Positions 33,575 through 44,573 of a stretch of 64,000 nt of DNA are shown piece after piece. The notes under the pieces are model-generated. The model had not been told where the DNA came from, did no database searches, and saw only the letters and a program-made list of their open reading frames with translations. The stretch comes from Cryptomeria japonica. Lineage: Eukaryota > Streptophyta > Pinopsida > Cupressales > Cupressaceae. Positions within the stretch are counted from its first letter, which is position 1. Each line of letters starts with the position of its first letter. A program made the translations under genes and the position numbers. The stretch is from NCBI RefSeq assembly GCF_030272615.1, contig NC_081408.1, positions 765,700,330-765,764,329 on the forward strand. Direction: 5' to 3'.

Positions 33575-36500
33575 CTAGTCTAGCACGTCATCTACCCCCC
33601 GATCTTGCTGATCAATATTTCGGGAAGGTAGGAAACACGCTAGAGGAGGAACATCCAACACAGCAGATGGAGCTATCACAAGATCCAAACAAGGGCTATG
33701 TTCATATCCCAATCCGCGGTGTTCTTGTCTAGGAGCTAGGATAAGTGCTTTAGAAAATTCATTAGATAAATGGTTATCAACATCAACATATTCATATTCA
33801 CTATCAGAATGAACAGGAGTAACATTTTCATCATGAATAACATTTTCATCTATAACATCATCAAGATTTATAAAAATAGGATCTTTAACTCACACAGGAT
33901 CAAGACCATCATGCATCTTATGTTTAGGAGATTTCGGCTCAATCGTCGGCTAAGGAGAAAATGGAATAATATTGGCTGAAGGTGTTTTTGGGGATTGCAA
34001 AGTTTGAGAAGCAGCTGCCTGAGCTTTGAGACGACGCTTTCGTCGGTGTTCACGTGCATAACGATTTCATCTAGTCTTAGTAGGAAGTTGCGAAGATTGA
34101 GGAGGAGGAAAGTTCTCATCCTTTTCACTTGAGTGTTTAGGTTGTGGTCTCTTAGGTTGAACAATAGGAAAAGAGGAAGGTCTCTTCTCTCCATAATAGG
34201 AAGGAGGAGGAATTGCTCCATATAAAGGAGGAATATTTGGTTTAGGAAGGAGACCAAGTCCATTATGACGAGGAGGTATAGGTCTACTTTTAGGAAGTTT
34301 ATTAGTCATAGACTTAGTCACATCCATAGGGATGGGTTGGGAATCTTCTTGAGGAAAGACATTGGTTTTATCTTTCAAAGGAAGAACTTCCTTCTCAAGA
34401 ACGATAGGAATGTCAAGTTTGGGTGTTCTAGGTTCACTTAGAGATAGGATCATATCTTTTTTCCACTTTTGATAAGATTTAAAAAGATGATCACTTCGCA
34501 AAGGAAGAGATTGAAATTGTTTAGGCTAAAAGTAATCAATAGGAACACTAGAAGTTCTTTCAGCTAGTTTAAAGAGACTATGATTGATAGTAACAACTTC
34601 ACCATTATGGGGAAATTTCAAACACTTGTGAATAGGAGAAGCAATAGCTTTCATGGAAGATAGCCAAGGATAGCCTAGCTTCACACGAAATTGTTCGGAC
34701 GATGGAATAATAGCAAAGTCCACATCAAGGGATTTGTTATGGACCTCGATAGGTAATGTAATAGAACCAATTGCAGGAGAAGAAAATGCATCAAATAGTT
34801 TCACAACCACATTTGTTTCATCATAGATTACTTGATTCAATTGCAAAGTAAAAAGAAATTCTTCAGTAATGACATTAATCATACAAGAAGGATCAATAAG
34901 CACTCCACGGCAAGGTGTATTCTTGACTTTTGCAACTATATATAAAGGACCATCAGGTGCCCTGATAGTTTCACTGGAATCAAATGTGATGGAAGGTTCT
35001 TTAGGGATTTTCTGCTACTCCACAAAGTTAATCACATTAGGAGTCATAGACACAAGATCATCAGGTGAGACAGAGGAATCAGTAGTATCAATCGCATTAG
35101 AGGTATGAGAAGGCAATGGATCAGTAAAAATCTTAAGATTTTGGTTAGGAGGAGCTACAGATGTGTTGCCTTTATCATTCACACCAGAAACAGAGATAGT
35201 ATTATTATCAATCAAATCTTGAATTCTTCCCTTTAAAGCAAAAGATTTTTCAGTATCATGCCCAGGATGACGATGAAATTGACAAAAAGATTTGTTATCA
35301 AAATAGGGTGAATTAATCTTTGCAGGATCTATTTGCCTTATAGGAGGAAGAGTAAGCACATTTTGTTCCAATAACTTATTCATAATACTATGCAATGATT
35401 CATTCAAAGGAGTAAACTTTCTTTCTTTCTTGAAAAACTTAGAAATAGGAGGCACACCTGATGCTACATTCACATTGTTGTTGATGATGTTTTCATTGAA
35501 TTTAATGGACTCTCTGTTCGGTTTAAACTTCCCAAATGGTTGTTGACTACTATCACCCTTATCACTCGGAGCCATAGGATTTGCTTGTTCCATTTGACTC
35601 ACAGTCAGTTGATAATGGTGAAGAGTTGCGCACAACTGTTGGAAAGAAGTAAACTCAGAAAACAGGAGTTTTTCTCTAATATCTTTTTGTAAATTAGAAA
35701 TAAAGATTCTTTGAATATCATTATCAGGTACTGGAAAAGAAATCTGAGCATACAAATGCTTATATCTACCAATGAAATCAGTCACTTTTTCTTTAACACC
35801 TTGTTTACAATGCATTGAATCAATCAAAGTAACTTTAGGACTTATATTGTTTTGAAATTGTTGAATAAAAGCATTTGCAAGTTGTTCGAAAGAAGTAATA
35901 GAATAGGAAGGCAACGAGCAATACCATTGTAGGGCTTTGTCTCTTAATGTTCTAGTGAACAGTTTTGTAAGCAACCTTTGGTCATAAGCAAAATCTGTAC
36001 ATATTGTTTGAAAGGTCTTAACATGTGTTAGAGGATCACCCTTACCATTATAAAGCTCCAAATGCGGAATTTAAACATGATTAGGGGGGATAGCTCGAAC
36101 AATGTCAAGAGAAAGTGGGCTCGCAACATCAAATGTGGGCACACTAAACTTAGATTGATTCATAGAGGCAATTTGTTGCTATAAAGAAGAGACAGTTTGT
36201 GCAAGATTGTTAATGGTCGCTTCAGTCGAAGAGTTCATATTAGACGTGTTAGATTGTGATGGAGGTGTTATGTTATTGAAAGAAGGTAGAGAGTAAGGTG
36301 GTGGGACACTATGATAGTTAGTCATAGGAGATGATTGGACAGGAGGAACACTACAAGGAGGAATGGAATGATTAAACGAATTGCCCCCTTGTGTCATGTT
36401 CATTTGTGGTGATATAATAGGAACACTTATTGAAGGAATGAATGAAGAAGTTGGATTGAATGAAGGAAGAGGGTTAATTGAGGAAGAAGGATTGCCCCCA

Positions 36501-37018
36501 TGACTAGTGATCATAGGAGGAATGTCTTGTGTTGAAGTAGTCATTATGTTTGATGTAAAAGTAGGTATACTAGCAATAGGAGTTGTCAAAGGAATAGAAT
36601 GATTGACTTGAGTAGGAGGTTGTGTATAACCTAAGGTTTCGGCACAACTCTTCATAGGCATCACATTCGAATCCACAATGTGTGCAATACCACGCAAAAT
36701 ATCAATTCCATTCTTATCACTTTGAACCATACGTTTTAGACCCTCAATTAAGGAAAGAGCTTCACTATCAGGGTATTCTTGAGACATCCATTGTCGAAAA
36801 TCATCAAATTGGTTATCCAATTTCGAAAGTTGTTCTACAGAAACCTCATGGAGAGCTTCTTCATCATTAAGAGGATTAGAGGAATTACCCATGTCCTCGT
36901 TAAAAAGGCCATTCAAATTAGGTTCCATCTCCTCAATAATTAAACCTTGGAAAGACTTAATTCTAAGGCTTCGTCTAACGGGAATAGTGTAAGTAGGGCT
37001 TATTGTTGTAAAACTCAT
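33575..37018 (-). pseudogene. Gag-protease polyprotein (Tat-like), no polymerase
   Basis: One frame of 1147 codons with seven or so stops. An N-terminal basic piece (YTIPVRRSLRIKSFQGL) and a long Ser/Pro/Asn-rich region (36200-36700) come first. The capsid domain reads ELYNGKGDPLTHVKTFQ, LRDKALQWYCSLP and FQNNISPK (36061-35600). The knuckle FCQFHRHPGHDTEKS lacks its last cysteine. The protease region reads CRGVLIDPSCMINVITEEF (34900-34860), with D-P-S at the active site instead of D-T/S-G, then KLGYPWLSSM and KCLKFPHNG. A Pro-rich tail and an acidic end (DSEYEYVDVDNHL) reach the stop at 33575. It would form particles but needs polymerase in trans. Confidence 0.85.
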
Positions 37019-37120
37019 GCACTAAAGAGAGAGAGAAGATTTTGAATTTTAGAGGTAGCAAATTTCAATAAAATCAGCCAATCTCCTAGATTTAAGCTGT
37101 TAAATACAATCAGGACAATC

Positions 37121-37203
37121 TCCTGAAATTTTGAAAAAAATGTCCAGGACCGTGGCGAACGGAGTGCACACGGTCCTCGCAACTTTTTTCAAAATTTTCA
37201 GGG
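37121..37203. other. Hairpin 1 (GGACCGTG stem)
   Basis: Arms 37121-37154 and 37169-37203 pair over about 34 bp with few mismatches: inner stem GGACCGTG/CACGGTCC, then an A/T-rich outer stem (CCTGAAATTTTGAAAAAA on one side). The 14-nt loop contains the start of GTGCAC, a self-complementary hexamer. Confidence 0.8.
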
Positions 37204-37743
37204 ATGAAAGTTATGATGATTTTAAAGCTAATCTGAAAAAATTGAGTGATTTTACGATCTGTAGATAGGCCAAATTAAAGTTGCAATCTCAAAATTGAAC
37301 CCTACCAAGATTGTTGAAAAATGTAAAATTTGAATTTTGAAAAAGAGAGTGAAACTAAAATTTTGAATTTTATGATTTTAGAGGGAATGCTGAAAGCAAT
37401 GCAAGTTTCGAAATTTAAAAGTTGACTCGATTTCATGCAAAATTCGAATTTGAAAATGTAAATCAAAGATGTTGCAATTAAACACTTAATTTCAAAAGTC
37501 ACAAACTGCAAAAATTTGAATAAAATACTGAAATTTCGAATGAATACCAACACACTTTTCAGATTTAGGACTGTAAGAAACACAACTTTGATACAAATTT
37601 CAATTTCAACAATTTTTGAATGATTAGAAGCCTCAATCCAAGCAATCGCTAGACCAACTTTGACTTTAATTTTGAAAGTGTTAGAATTGATAAAATCAGC
37701 CAAAATTCTGGATTTTAGCAGAAAAATACAGTAAGATCTAGCT

Positions 37744-37824
37744 CTCGAAATTTCGGAAAAAATGTCGGGGACGATGGCGCTCGGGGTGCACACGGTCCTC
37801 GCAACTTTTTTCCAAATTTTCAGG
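37744..37824. other. Hairpin 2, diverged copy of hairpin 1
   Basis: Left arm 37744-37775 (CTCGAAATTTCGGAAAAAAT...GGGGAC) and right arm 37790-37824 (GGTCCTCGCAACTTTTTTCC). The right arm is nearly identical to that of hairpin 1 and the left arm is more diverged. Confidence 0.72.
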
Positions 37825-38180
37825 GATGAAAGATATTGTGATTTTGTTGCGGAATCCAAAGTTACAGCCGATTTGGAAGTGTTTTGATCAGTGAAATTAT
37901 CAGTCAAAGGTTGAATCAAGGAGGTCTTAAAAATTAGGGTTTTGACATTTAACCACTTAATTTTCAAAATTAAAGCACAAATATGAATTGACAATTTGCA
38001 ATAGAAGGGTAGATCTGAAACAAGCATTAACAATTAAACATTTCACAAGTTTAATTACTTAAAAAGAAAATTTTAGGGTTTTTATGCAATCAACCTCTAA
38101 AATTTGCAAAAGATCAAACATGGAAATATAATTAGGAAAGCAAAATTTTCAGATCTAACCATAAATAATCAGAATGAGGA

Positions 38181-38200
38181 TGTTCACGTCGGGTTCACCA
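38181..38200 (-). other. Primer-binding site (tRNA not identified)
   Basis: The minus strand reads TGGTGAACCCGACGTGAACA, three bases inside the LTR end. It begins with TGG as a tRNA-complementary site must. It is not the initiator Met, Asp or Lys site commonly seen. The Tat element has a similar TCGTGAACCTGACGTGAA after its LTR. Confidence 0.7.
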
Positions 38201-38203
38201 AAA

Positions 38204-39407
38204 TGTAAAGCGGAAAAATCGAACCCTAGTCGTTCTCCCCTCCCCAACTCCAAGGAGAGAGAAGGGAGAGTCACTAGGGTTGATGGTTTTCACTTAGGAG
38301 GGACTTTACATTCAAAAGAGGGGTTGAAACCCACAAGATCCAATCCCACGCAATGCAAGATTGGATTCTATATGAGTTTCAAGGGTTAAGACATCAAGGA
38401 TACCCTCTTTTGTAAAGAAATGTGGATAGAAAGATTAAGCTAGGAATGCATGAAAAGTAGGAAAGATTCGCTTATAAACAGAGATAGGGATATGGGATGA
38501 AGCTGCGGACCTGGAATTAGTAGTAAAATGTCGAGACGGTGCTGTTCTGCAAATTTGAGCGAAAGTTGACGGGACGATGGCGCTCGGCGTGCACACGGTC
38601 CTCCGAAAAATCCGCGAAACGAAGGTGGATCTGTTCGTCTCTGCACAAGGATTCCAGATCTTCAATTACAGCCGCGTACCTACAACCTACACACAGAAAA
38701 GAGAGGACAATTGGGGGGTTAGGGATGAGGGGTTTGCCTTTAGGTCAAACCCTGGTTTTGGAATTAACCAAGAAATGAGAATGCTGTAAATGTAAATGTT
38801 TGTAATGTAAACAAGTACTGATACCTTGTTGTAAGAATGTTTGTATTCTTACATGCGAAGGTGTAATGTATGTAGTATGTTGTATGTTGTATGTGATCTC
38901 CTCTTCAATGGTTGAATCCTTGTCTTGAATGCAACACTTGGCCTTGAATGGAGACTTAGAATGATCAATTGCTTGAAAGAATGTTTGAATGTTTGAATGC
39001 TTGAATGCTTGAATGCTTGAATATCGCTTTCGCGCCTTTGCACACATATCTCCTCCTTTTTTGAGAGAGGAAATGTAGTTTATATACTTGTCAATTAGGG
39101 CTGATAGACTGATTTTCCCGACCTTAGGCCGACCAGGAAATGTTATTTTCCAATTTGCAATCATAAAGACCCGAGACCCAAAAGAGACCGGGCCCAAAAA
39201 TAGGGCCAGGGACCAGGGCGCTGGGTGCCATGGTCCCACCTCCAGGGACAACGGGGTGCAAGGAGGATTAGGCCAGGGTGCTGAGAAATGCAGTTTTTGA
39301 TGTCATGAACAAGTTTTGGGGTCTCCATTTAGGTTCCGTGTTGCATCGCCATCGTGAAGACCCAAATGCAGTCGAAATTGCAAGTGTCGCAATTTTAGGA
39401 CGCTACA
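38204..39407 (-). repeat. 5' LTR of the gag-protease-only element
   Basis: 1204 bp, closely matching 31571-32828. The outer boundary TGTAGCGTCC is followed by the target duplication TGCAT. Confidence 0.93.
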
Positions 39408-39534
39408 TGCATATACTGCTGGGGGCTTCATCCGACAACTTATGGATATATCCTTTTTCAAATAATATTTACTTTTTTGTACTTTAGCTTGCATATGCAC
39501 GTAGTGTCATATGACTGCTAAAGTGGGGGCTAAA
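39408..39534 (+). other. Tat 3' end with polypurine tract
   Basis: The Tat 3' untranslated region resumes after the nested element. AAAGTGGGGGCTAAA at 39520-39534 is the polypurine tract, abutting the 3' LTR at 39535. Confidence 0.85.
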
Positions 39535-41131
39535 TGCAGTGTCGTAAATTGTACACCCTTGCTAGGGTGGTACAATTCCACGCTTGGTTTAGCACCCGCC
39601 TTAGTGCATTTTGCATCTTGCATTTCTAATTCCCTTTAAGAATTTAATTAATTAATTAAATTAAATCTAAATTCATATTTCATCACTTCATACATTATAA
39701 AGTTGGGCCCTTTTACTTTAAGTGTGTCCCTTTTATTTTATTTCTCTAATAAATCATTAAATCATAAACCCTAATTATGTCTTATTTTGACCTTTAAGGC
39801 TCGATTTTGCATGTCAAAACACCTCAAAATCAATAGTAACTTTGGGATTTGCTCTAATATCATCATATCTAACAGTCCTGAATATTTAGTGAAAAGTTGG
39901 TCAGACCGTGCATAAGTTATGCACGGTCCTCGACATTTTTCCTGAAATTTCGGGAGCATAATTCTATGATATTATAATGCTTAACCCCAAGAAATTGGCA
40001 GAAAATTCAAATCCTAGGTTAGCCTAAAGATGAAATTAAGATCTAGGGTTTCATACATAAGAGCTCTCTTTCTTCATTTGAAGGCCTAAGAAGTTTTTGG
40101 AGCAATCACAAGGAGCCTTCTATGTAGTGAAAGAGTAGATCTTTTGGAGTCTTCAACAACATTCAACGACATCTATCAAGCATTCATCAAGCATTCTTTC
40201 ATCAATTGGGGGCTTTTAAAGATGTAGGAAAGAAATAGGAGATCATCAACTGAAGATTGGCTTGTACCCCTCCCTTGGGGTTGGGTATGATTTCATGTTG
40301 TTTTCATGTCTTTTTATGAGCTTCATTACATCAATTTGTAGATTTACATTTATGATTTAGATCACTTTGCATCATTGATTTAGAGCATTTAATTTGTCAA
40401 TTAGAAGAATTTAGGGTTTACTCTAGATTGTTTGCATTCATCATTTTGGGGTCTTACACACACAAGATTTCTGCAACCACTATTGTACTATACAAATCAA
40501 CAATTTGTTGATGTGGAAATCACCAAAACAGGGGCTTGACTGAGGCAAAACCCTATATACCCACCCAAAACCCTATTTTCAGGTGCAGTTGCAGTTGCAG
40601 TTTCGATAGAGCAAATAGACATAGTCCTAAGGGTCAGATTTGAGTAGAAACCACTGGGACAAGGGCGTGGTGCCCTGGTCCTCCCAATTTCAGGTGTTTT
40701 TTAGCAAGACAATAACTCAAAATCTTCAGATCGCAGTTTGTCAGTTACAACTTCCTATTTGCAGAATTAGGATAAGGGCATGGCACCCCAGTCCTAGATA
40801 CTTTGGCTCAGATTTATAGCACAGGTGCACCTCTAAATTCACTTCCTAATCTATACTTTTCAGCTACGCATCAGTTAGTTTCAGTTTTGCATTTTTATAT
40901 TAGGGTTTCTTGTGTAGACTTGCATTCTAGGTTGATCATTCAAATCTGCACTTTGCATCACTTCTCCTCATTTACAACAAAGGAATAGAAGCCCTAAGAG
41001 GTAATCCTTGGCTCTCTTTTCCTCACAAGAAGTAGCCAATGTGTTACCTCCATAGGCTCTTTTGTATTCGACAATGTGTACATGAGAGTGGTATTAGGAT
41101 GTGCTTGCTTAGTCTCACTTTTTCCCCAACA
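39535..41131 (+). repeat. 3' LTR of the Tat element
   Basis: 1597 bp, starting TGCAGTGTCGTAAATTG and ending TTCCCCAACA. It has a perfect 10-bp inverted repeat at 39904-39928 (GACCGTGCAT, 5-bp spacer, ATGCACGGTC). Numerous substitutions relative to the 5' LTR indicate an old insertion. Confidence 0.92.
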
Positions 41132-42598
41132 CACTAATAAGGAAAAGAGTCACACTTTTAGGACAAGTAAGAACAAAAGACAAGCTCTTTGTGCTACTAA
41201 AAGTCATGGTTCAGGGAGATGACTTCTAGATTCAGGAGCTTCTCATCATATGAAATCTTTATAGTCTACCTTCTCTTCATTTAAACCTTGAAACATGCCA
41301 CCCATTTTGATGTGAAATCATATATATGAATATAATTGGGACATGATCTATTGATATTGGGGATGACACTTTCAATGATGTTTTATGTGAATCTCACTAG
41401 ACAAACAATCTCCTTTCCATTTATCAAAACAAGGAAGATTATGGAGTTCACTCCTAATTAATTTATCATCAAATAATTGGAGAGTGGAGTGACCATTACT
41501 ACTGGGTTGGTGGATCATGCATCTTGTTTTACTCCTTTTCAGACTTTATTCTTATTGATGACTATAATTCTGTAGATGATGATCACACTTCTAGTGTGGA
41601 TTCCAATTTTGAGGAGAATTTTGGCTACTTGAACTTTGTTTCACTTGTGATCCACTTCTTGAGCCCCTCATTCCATCTATTTCTATTGAGATCACCCCTA
41701 CTATTTCTCTTGATTATTCTTTTGTTACTATAGTTTTGGCTTCTTTTGATTCAGTGCATCAGGATATACATTGTCTTCTAGATATAGTTCCTTGGGATGA
41801 TTACTTGACAAACATTGTATGTTCATTTGTGGAGTCCTATCTTGTAGATATGGGAGACAACATTGATGATATTCTTCTTCTCTTAGATGGAGATGACTCC
41901 TCTTCAATTGTTGTGAGGGAACACTCTGACCCTCTTCCTCATTCTCTACATGATCATTCTTCACATTTTGACACGAGTGTAGATACTTTGTAACGATATT
42001 TGGAAGAGGTATCTTTATCTTTGGAGGAGACTCTTGAGGATTTGAATCATGTTCTACATATATCTTCATTAGATCCTAGATTGTTTTTCTTAACACTATG
42101 GCCTAGTACACCTAATTTGGAGGGGCAAACGTCAGCATTGACATGAGAGCACTTAAGTAGTTTTCAAAGACTTCATACATATTGATTTTTCTTCCTAAAT
42201 ATTCCTTTTACGATTGGGTAGACTTCATACACACACCTTTGGTTTTATTTATCCTAAGGGGAGGAATGATGTTCAACAATCATGGACGATCTTCTACATC
42301 CAATTTGGAGCATCTACCATTAGTGCAAGGGGGGGCTACATGGTCTCTCTTCTTCTCTCTTATGGGGGGACATTTTTCTCATATGGGGTTTTGTTTTGCT
42401 TATTGTTCTTTGATATTATTTTATATTTTTATCTCTCTTTTGGGGGGGAGTTTTTTCCCACTAGATTTTCTTCTTTTCTTTATTTGTAGGAGATTGCATT
42501 GCATTTGTACATGGGTACCTAACATGGCCTAGTAGTCAGGACCCATCTTGCATTGTTTTCTTTGTGTAAATTATCCCTAAGTTGCACTTAAGGGGGTT
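41132..42598 (+). pseudogene. Protease and acidic tail of the small copia element
   Basis: EKSHTF...LLDSGASHHMKS (DSG at 41229-41237) is an intact copia protease motif. The rest of the protease is broken by stops. From 41550 the reading is an acidic tail (DDDHTSSVDSNFEENFGYLN, PWDDYLTNIVCSFVESYLVD, DDILLLLDGDDSSS) that matches no polymerase; the inverted copy has the same tail (DDHTSSVDSNIEENFGYLN), so it is a real part of the family. It ends around 42130. Then come several G-runs (42240-42450) and the PPT TTAAGGGGG at 42588-42596. Confidence 0.8.
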
Positions 42599-42922
42599 TG
42601 TTTGTGTGTGTTTTAAGTGTTATATTTGATAAGTTCTTCTGCTAAGTCCTAAATGCACATGTTACTTAAGTTTGCTTAAGGATCACATATGAAAATTCCC
42701 ACCTTTAGAGGACTTATCATATTATCACTTTTCCACTTTAAGTAGATCTTCCACCTTTAGTGGATATATCACATTATCACTTTTCCACCTTATGTGAGTG
42801 ATGATTTATCTTTATGTATCATGCCATAAGATTAAGAAACTCATCATAATCTTATGTCTTCCTATGTCTCACCTTGGACTACTTGACCAAGGGGTCTCCT
42901 ATGTACTATAATTAAATTCACT
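42599..42922 (+). repeat. Truncated 3' LTR of the small copia element
   Basis: It matches the first three quarters of 17849-18293 and stops at about 42922. The next recognisable sequence is the inverted remnant. Confidence 0.85.
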
Positions 42923-42935
42923 TCACCATGTAATC

Positions 42936-43620
42936 CTATTGCACTGAATCACAAGAACCCAAAACTGTTGAAATACAAGTATCATCAAGAGCAATAGTAG
43001 ATGTGATATCAATAGGAAAAGATGAAATGAAAGGTTCAAGAGCTAGATCACATATGAGAGCACCCAAGTTCAAGTAACCAAAGTTTTCCTCAATATTAGA
43101 ATCCACACTAGACGTGTGATCATCATATAAAGAATCAAAGTCATCAATAGGAACAAAGTTTGAAAAGGAGTACAACCAAGATGCATGATCCACCACCCCA
43201 GTAGCAATGATAGCTCTACTCTTTATGTCTCTAATGATAACTGAATCATGAGTGAACTCCATAGTCTTCCTTATTGCACCATGAGTGATTTGATAGATGG
43301 AAAGAAGATTGCTTGTCAAGTGAGGCACACACAACACATCATTATATGTATTATTGTCCATCAAACTTGGTGGCCATTGCAAGGCTCAAATGAAGAGAAC
43401 ATAGATTGTGAAGATTCCATATGATGAGAAGCTCTTGAATCTAGAAGCCATCTCCCTAAATCATGATCTATAGTAGTACAAAGAGATTGCCCTTTACTTG
43501 TTCCAAAAGTGTGACTCTTTTCCTTATCAAATTCTTTTTCTTTGGAAGAAGAAGTTAAAGTAGACATTCTAGAAGGCAAACTAATTATATTCTTCTCAAG
43601 AAGACGTTTCTTGATTCATC
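42936..43620 (-). pseudogene. Protease and acidic tail of the inverted copy
   Basis: Reading from 43579: SSKEKEFDKEKSHTFGTS, then LLDSRASHHMES, where the catalytic motif DSGAS has become DSRAS. NNTYNDVLCVPHLTSNLLSI, ITHGAIRKTMEFT and VVDHASWLYSFSNFV are typical of the segment after copia protease. The acidic tail ends abruptly at 42936. Confidence 0.85.
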
Positions 43621-44462
43621 AATATCCTTCTTGCAACAATGGTGTTCATCATGTCCTAATTTATTACAATATGCACATGCAGGCTTCTCCTTATTAGATG
43701 ATTCCCCTTTAGGAGAGGATGTAGAATCTCTTTGTTGAGGAGAGGAAGATTGTACTCTATCCTTATGTGGCTTTAGCTTTTCTTTCTTATGCTTCTTGTT
43801 AGAACCTTTTTCTTGATTCCCTTGATTAGTCACCAAAGCTTTTTTGATTTGTATGCATTGATAATCCACATGATGATAAACTTTGTTTGCTCAAGCATCA
43901 AGATTTCTATTATTGAATCAAATGATGGTGTATTACAAGCACTACCCACACTGAACTGATGGGTTTGGAAGCTAGAAACAAAATTTGCATACTCGGAAGG
44001 AAGTTTGACCAACAAATTAAAGACCAACTTTGCATCCTTCTTCTCAATACCAAGATATTTGAGTTGTGCTATTAGCTCATTTTCTATAGTGACATAGCCT
44101 TGGATTGTATCAAAATACTTGGGATCCAAACTTAGGAGATCACTTTCAAGTGTTTATCCTCTAATATCATCAACTGGACCATACAATTGACCAAGTTTAT
44201 CCCAAGCATCCTTGATTGTCTTACACTTTTCAATATGAAAGATAAGACTAGGTGATATATATTTTCTCAACACTCCAAGAGCCATAGACATTTCAACGAG
44301 CCATTTCATTTTCAGATTAGCATCAACATTAGGATTTGAGGATTCTATAATTGTGTTATCAACATAATGTCTTAAACCTATTTCTATTAGTTTACTCGAT
44401 GCATTAACTTTTTAAGTTGCATAATTTTGTGGAGTTAAAAATAGGAATTTAGGAGAACCAAT
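43600..44462 (-). pseudogene. Gag of the inverted small copia copy
   Basis: It starts near 44462, where the ATG of the other copy corresponds to ATT. PKFLFLTPQNYAT, KMKWLVEMSMALGVLRKYI, DAWDKLGQLYGPVDDI, LDPKYFDTIQGYVTIENELI, LLVKLPSEYANFVSSFQTH and the zinc knuckle CAYCNKLGHDEHHC follow. This copy preserves the part between LGQLYG and LDPK better than the plus-strand copy. A few stops. Confidence 0.87.
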
Positions 44463-44483
44463 ATATGAAAACCAAAAGAGAAC

Positions 44484-44486
<3 letters not shown>

Positions 44487-44568
<82 letters not shown>
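44487..44568. repeat. (AG)n microsatellite, about 41 units
   Basis: Uninterrupted AG dinucleotides between gag and leader of the inverted copia copy. The other copy has no such run there, so it expanded in this copy. Confidence 0.95.

Positions 44569-44573
<5 letters not shown>

Larger units (their letters stand above)
37019..38180 (-). other. Leader with two long hairpins
   Basis: About 1.16 kb, AT-rich. The open stretch 37302-38033 on the minus strand is compositional (Ile/Phe/Lys-rich) and I do not take it for a gene. Two related imperfect inverted repeats lie at 37121-37203 and 37744-37824. Confidence 0.7.
31571..39407 (-). mobile_element. Gag-protease-only gypsy element nested in the Tat 3' region
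   Basis: LTRs at 31571-32828 and 38204-39407 start TGTAGC and end TTTACA on the minus strand and are flanked by a perfect 5-bp target duplication, TGCAT (31566-31570 and 39408-39412). Internal order on the minus strand: PBS (38181-38200), 1.2 kb leader with hairpins, one gag-protease ORF (37018-33575), about 730 bp without coding capacity, and PPT (32829-32845). There is no reverse transcriptase, RNase H or integrase, so it is non-autonomous. The perfect target duplication makes it one of the younger insertions here. Confidence 0.92.
20621..41131 (+). mobile_element. Tat-lineage Ty3/gypsy element with antisense ORF
   Basis: LTRs of about 1.6 kb at 20621-22209 and 39535-41131 flank protease with a G-patch remnant, reverse transcriptase, RNase H, a second RNase H and integrase (plus strand). 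An antisense plant-mobile-domain ORF and a polypurine tract follow. Two RNase H domains in a row are diagnostic of the Tat lineage. Without the nested element at 31571-39407 it is about 12.7 kb. It interrupts the small copia element between gag and protease. No gag capsid domain was found in 22210-23090. Confidence 0.9.
17849..42922 (+). mobile_element. Gag-protease-only copia element, split by a Tat insertion
   Basis: LTR, PBS, long leader and gag occupy 17849-20596. Protease, an unknown acidic tail, PPT and a truncated 3' LTR occupy 41132-42922. Between them sits the Tat element. Between protease and 3' LTR there is only about 1.3 kb, with no integrase, reverse transcriptase or RNase H, so the element looks non-autonomous by structure and not only by decay. 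A second copy with the same gag-protease content lies inverted at 42936-45110. Confidence 0.85.

Noticed and set aside
37302-38033. 243-codon open frame in the leader of the gag-only element
   Set aside because: Composition is driven by AT-rich DNA, it ignores the two hairpins it crosses, and it has no recognisable motif.
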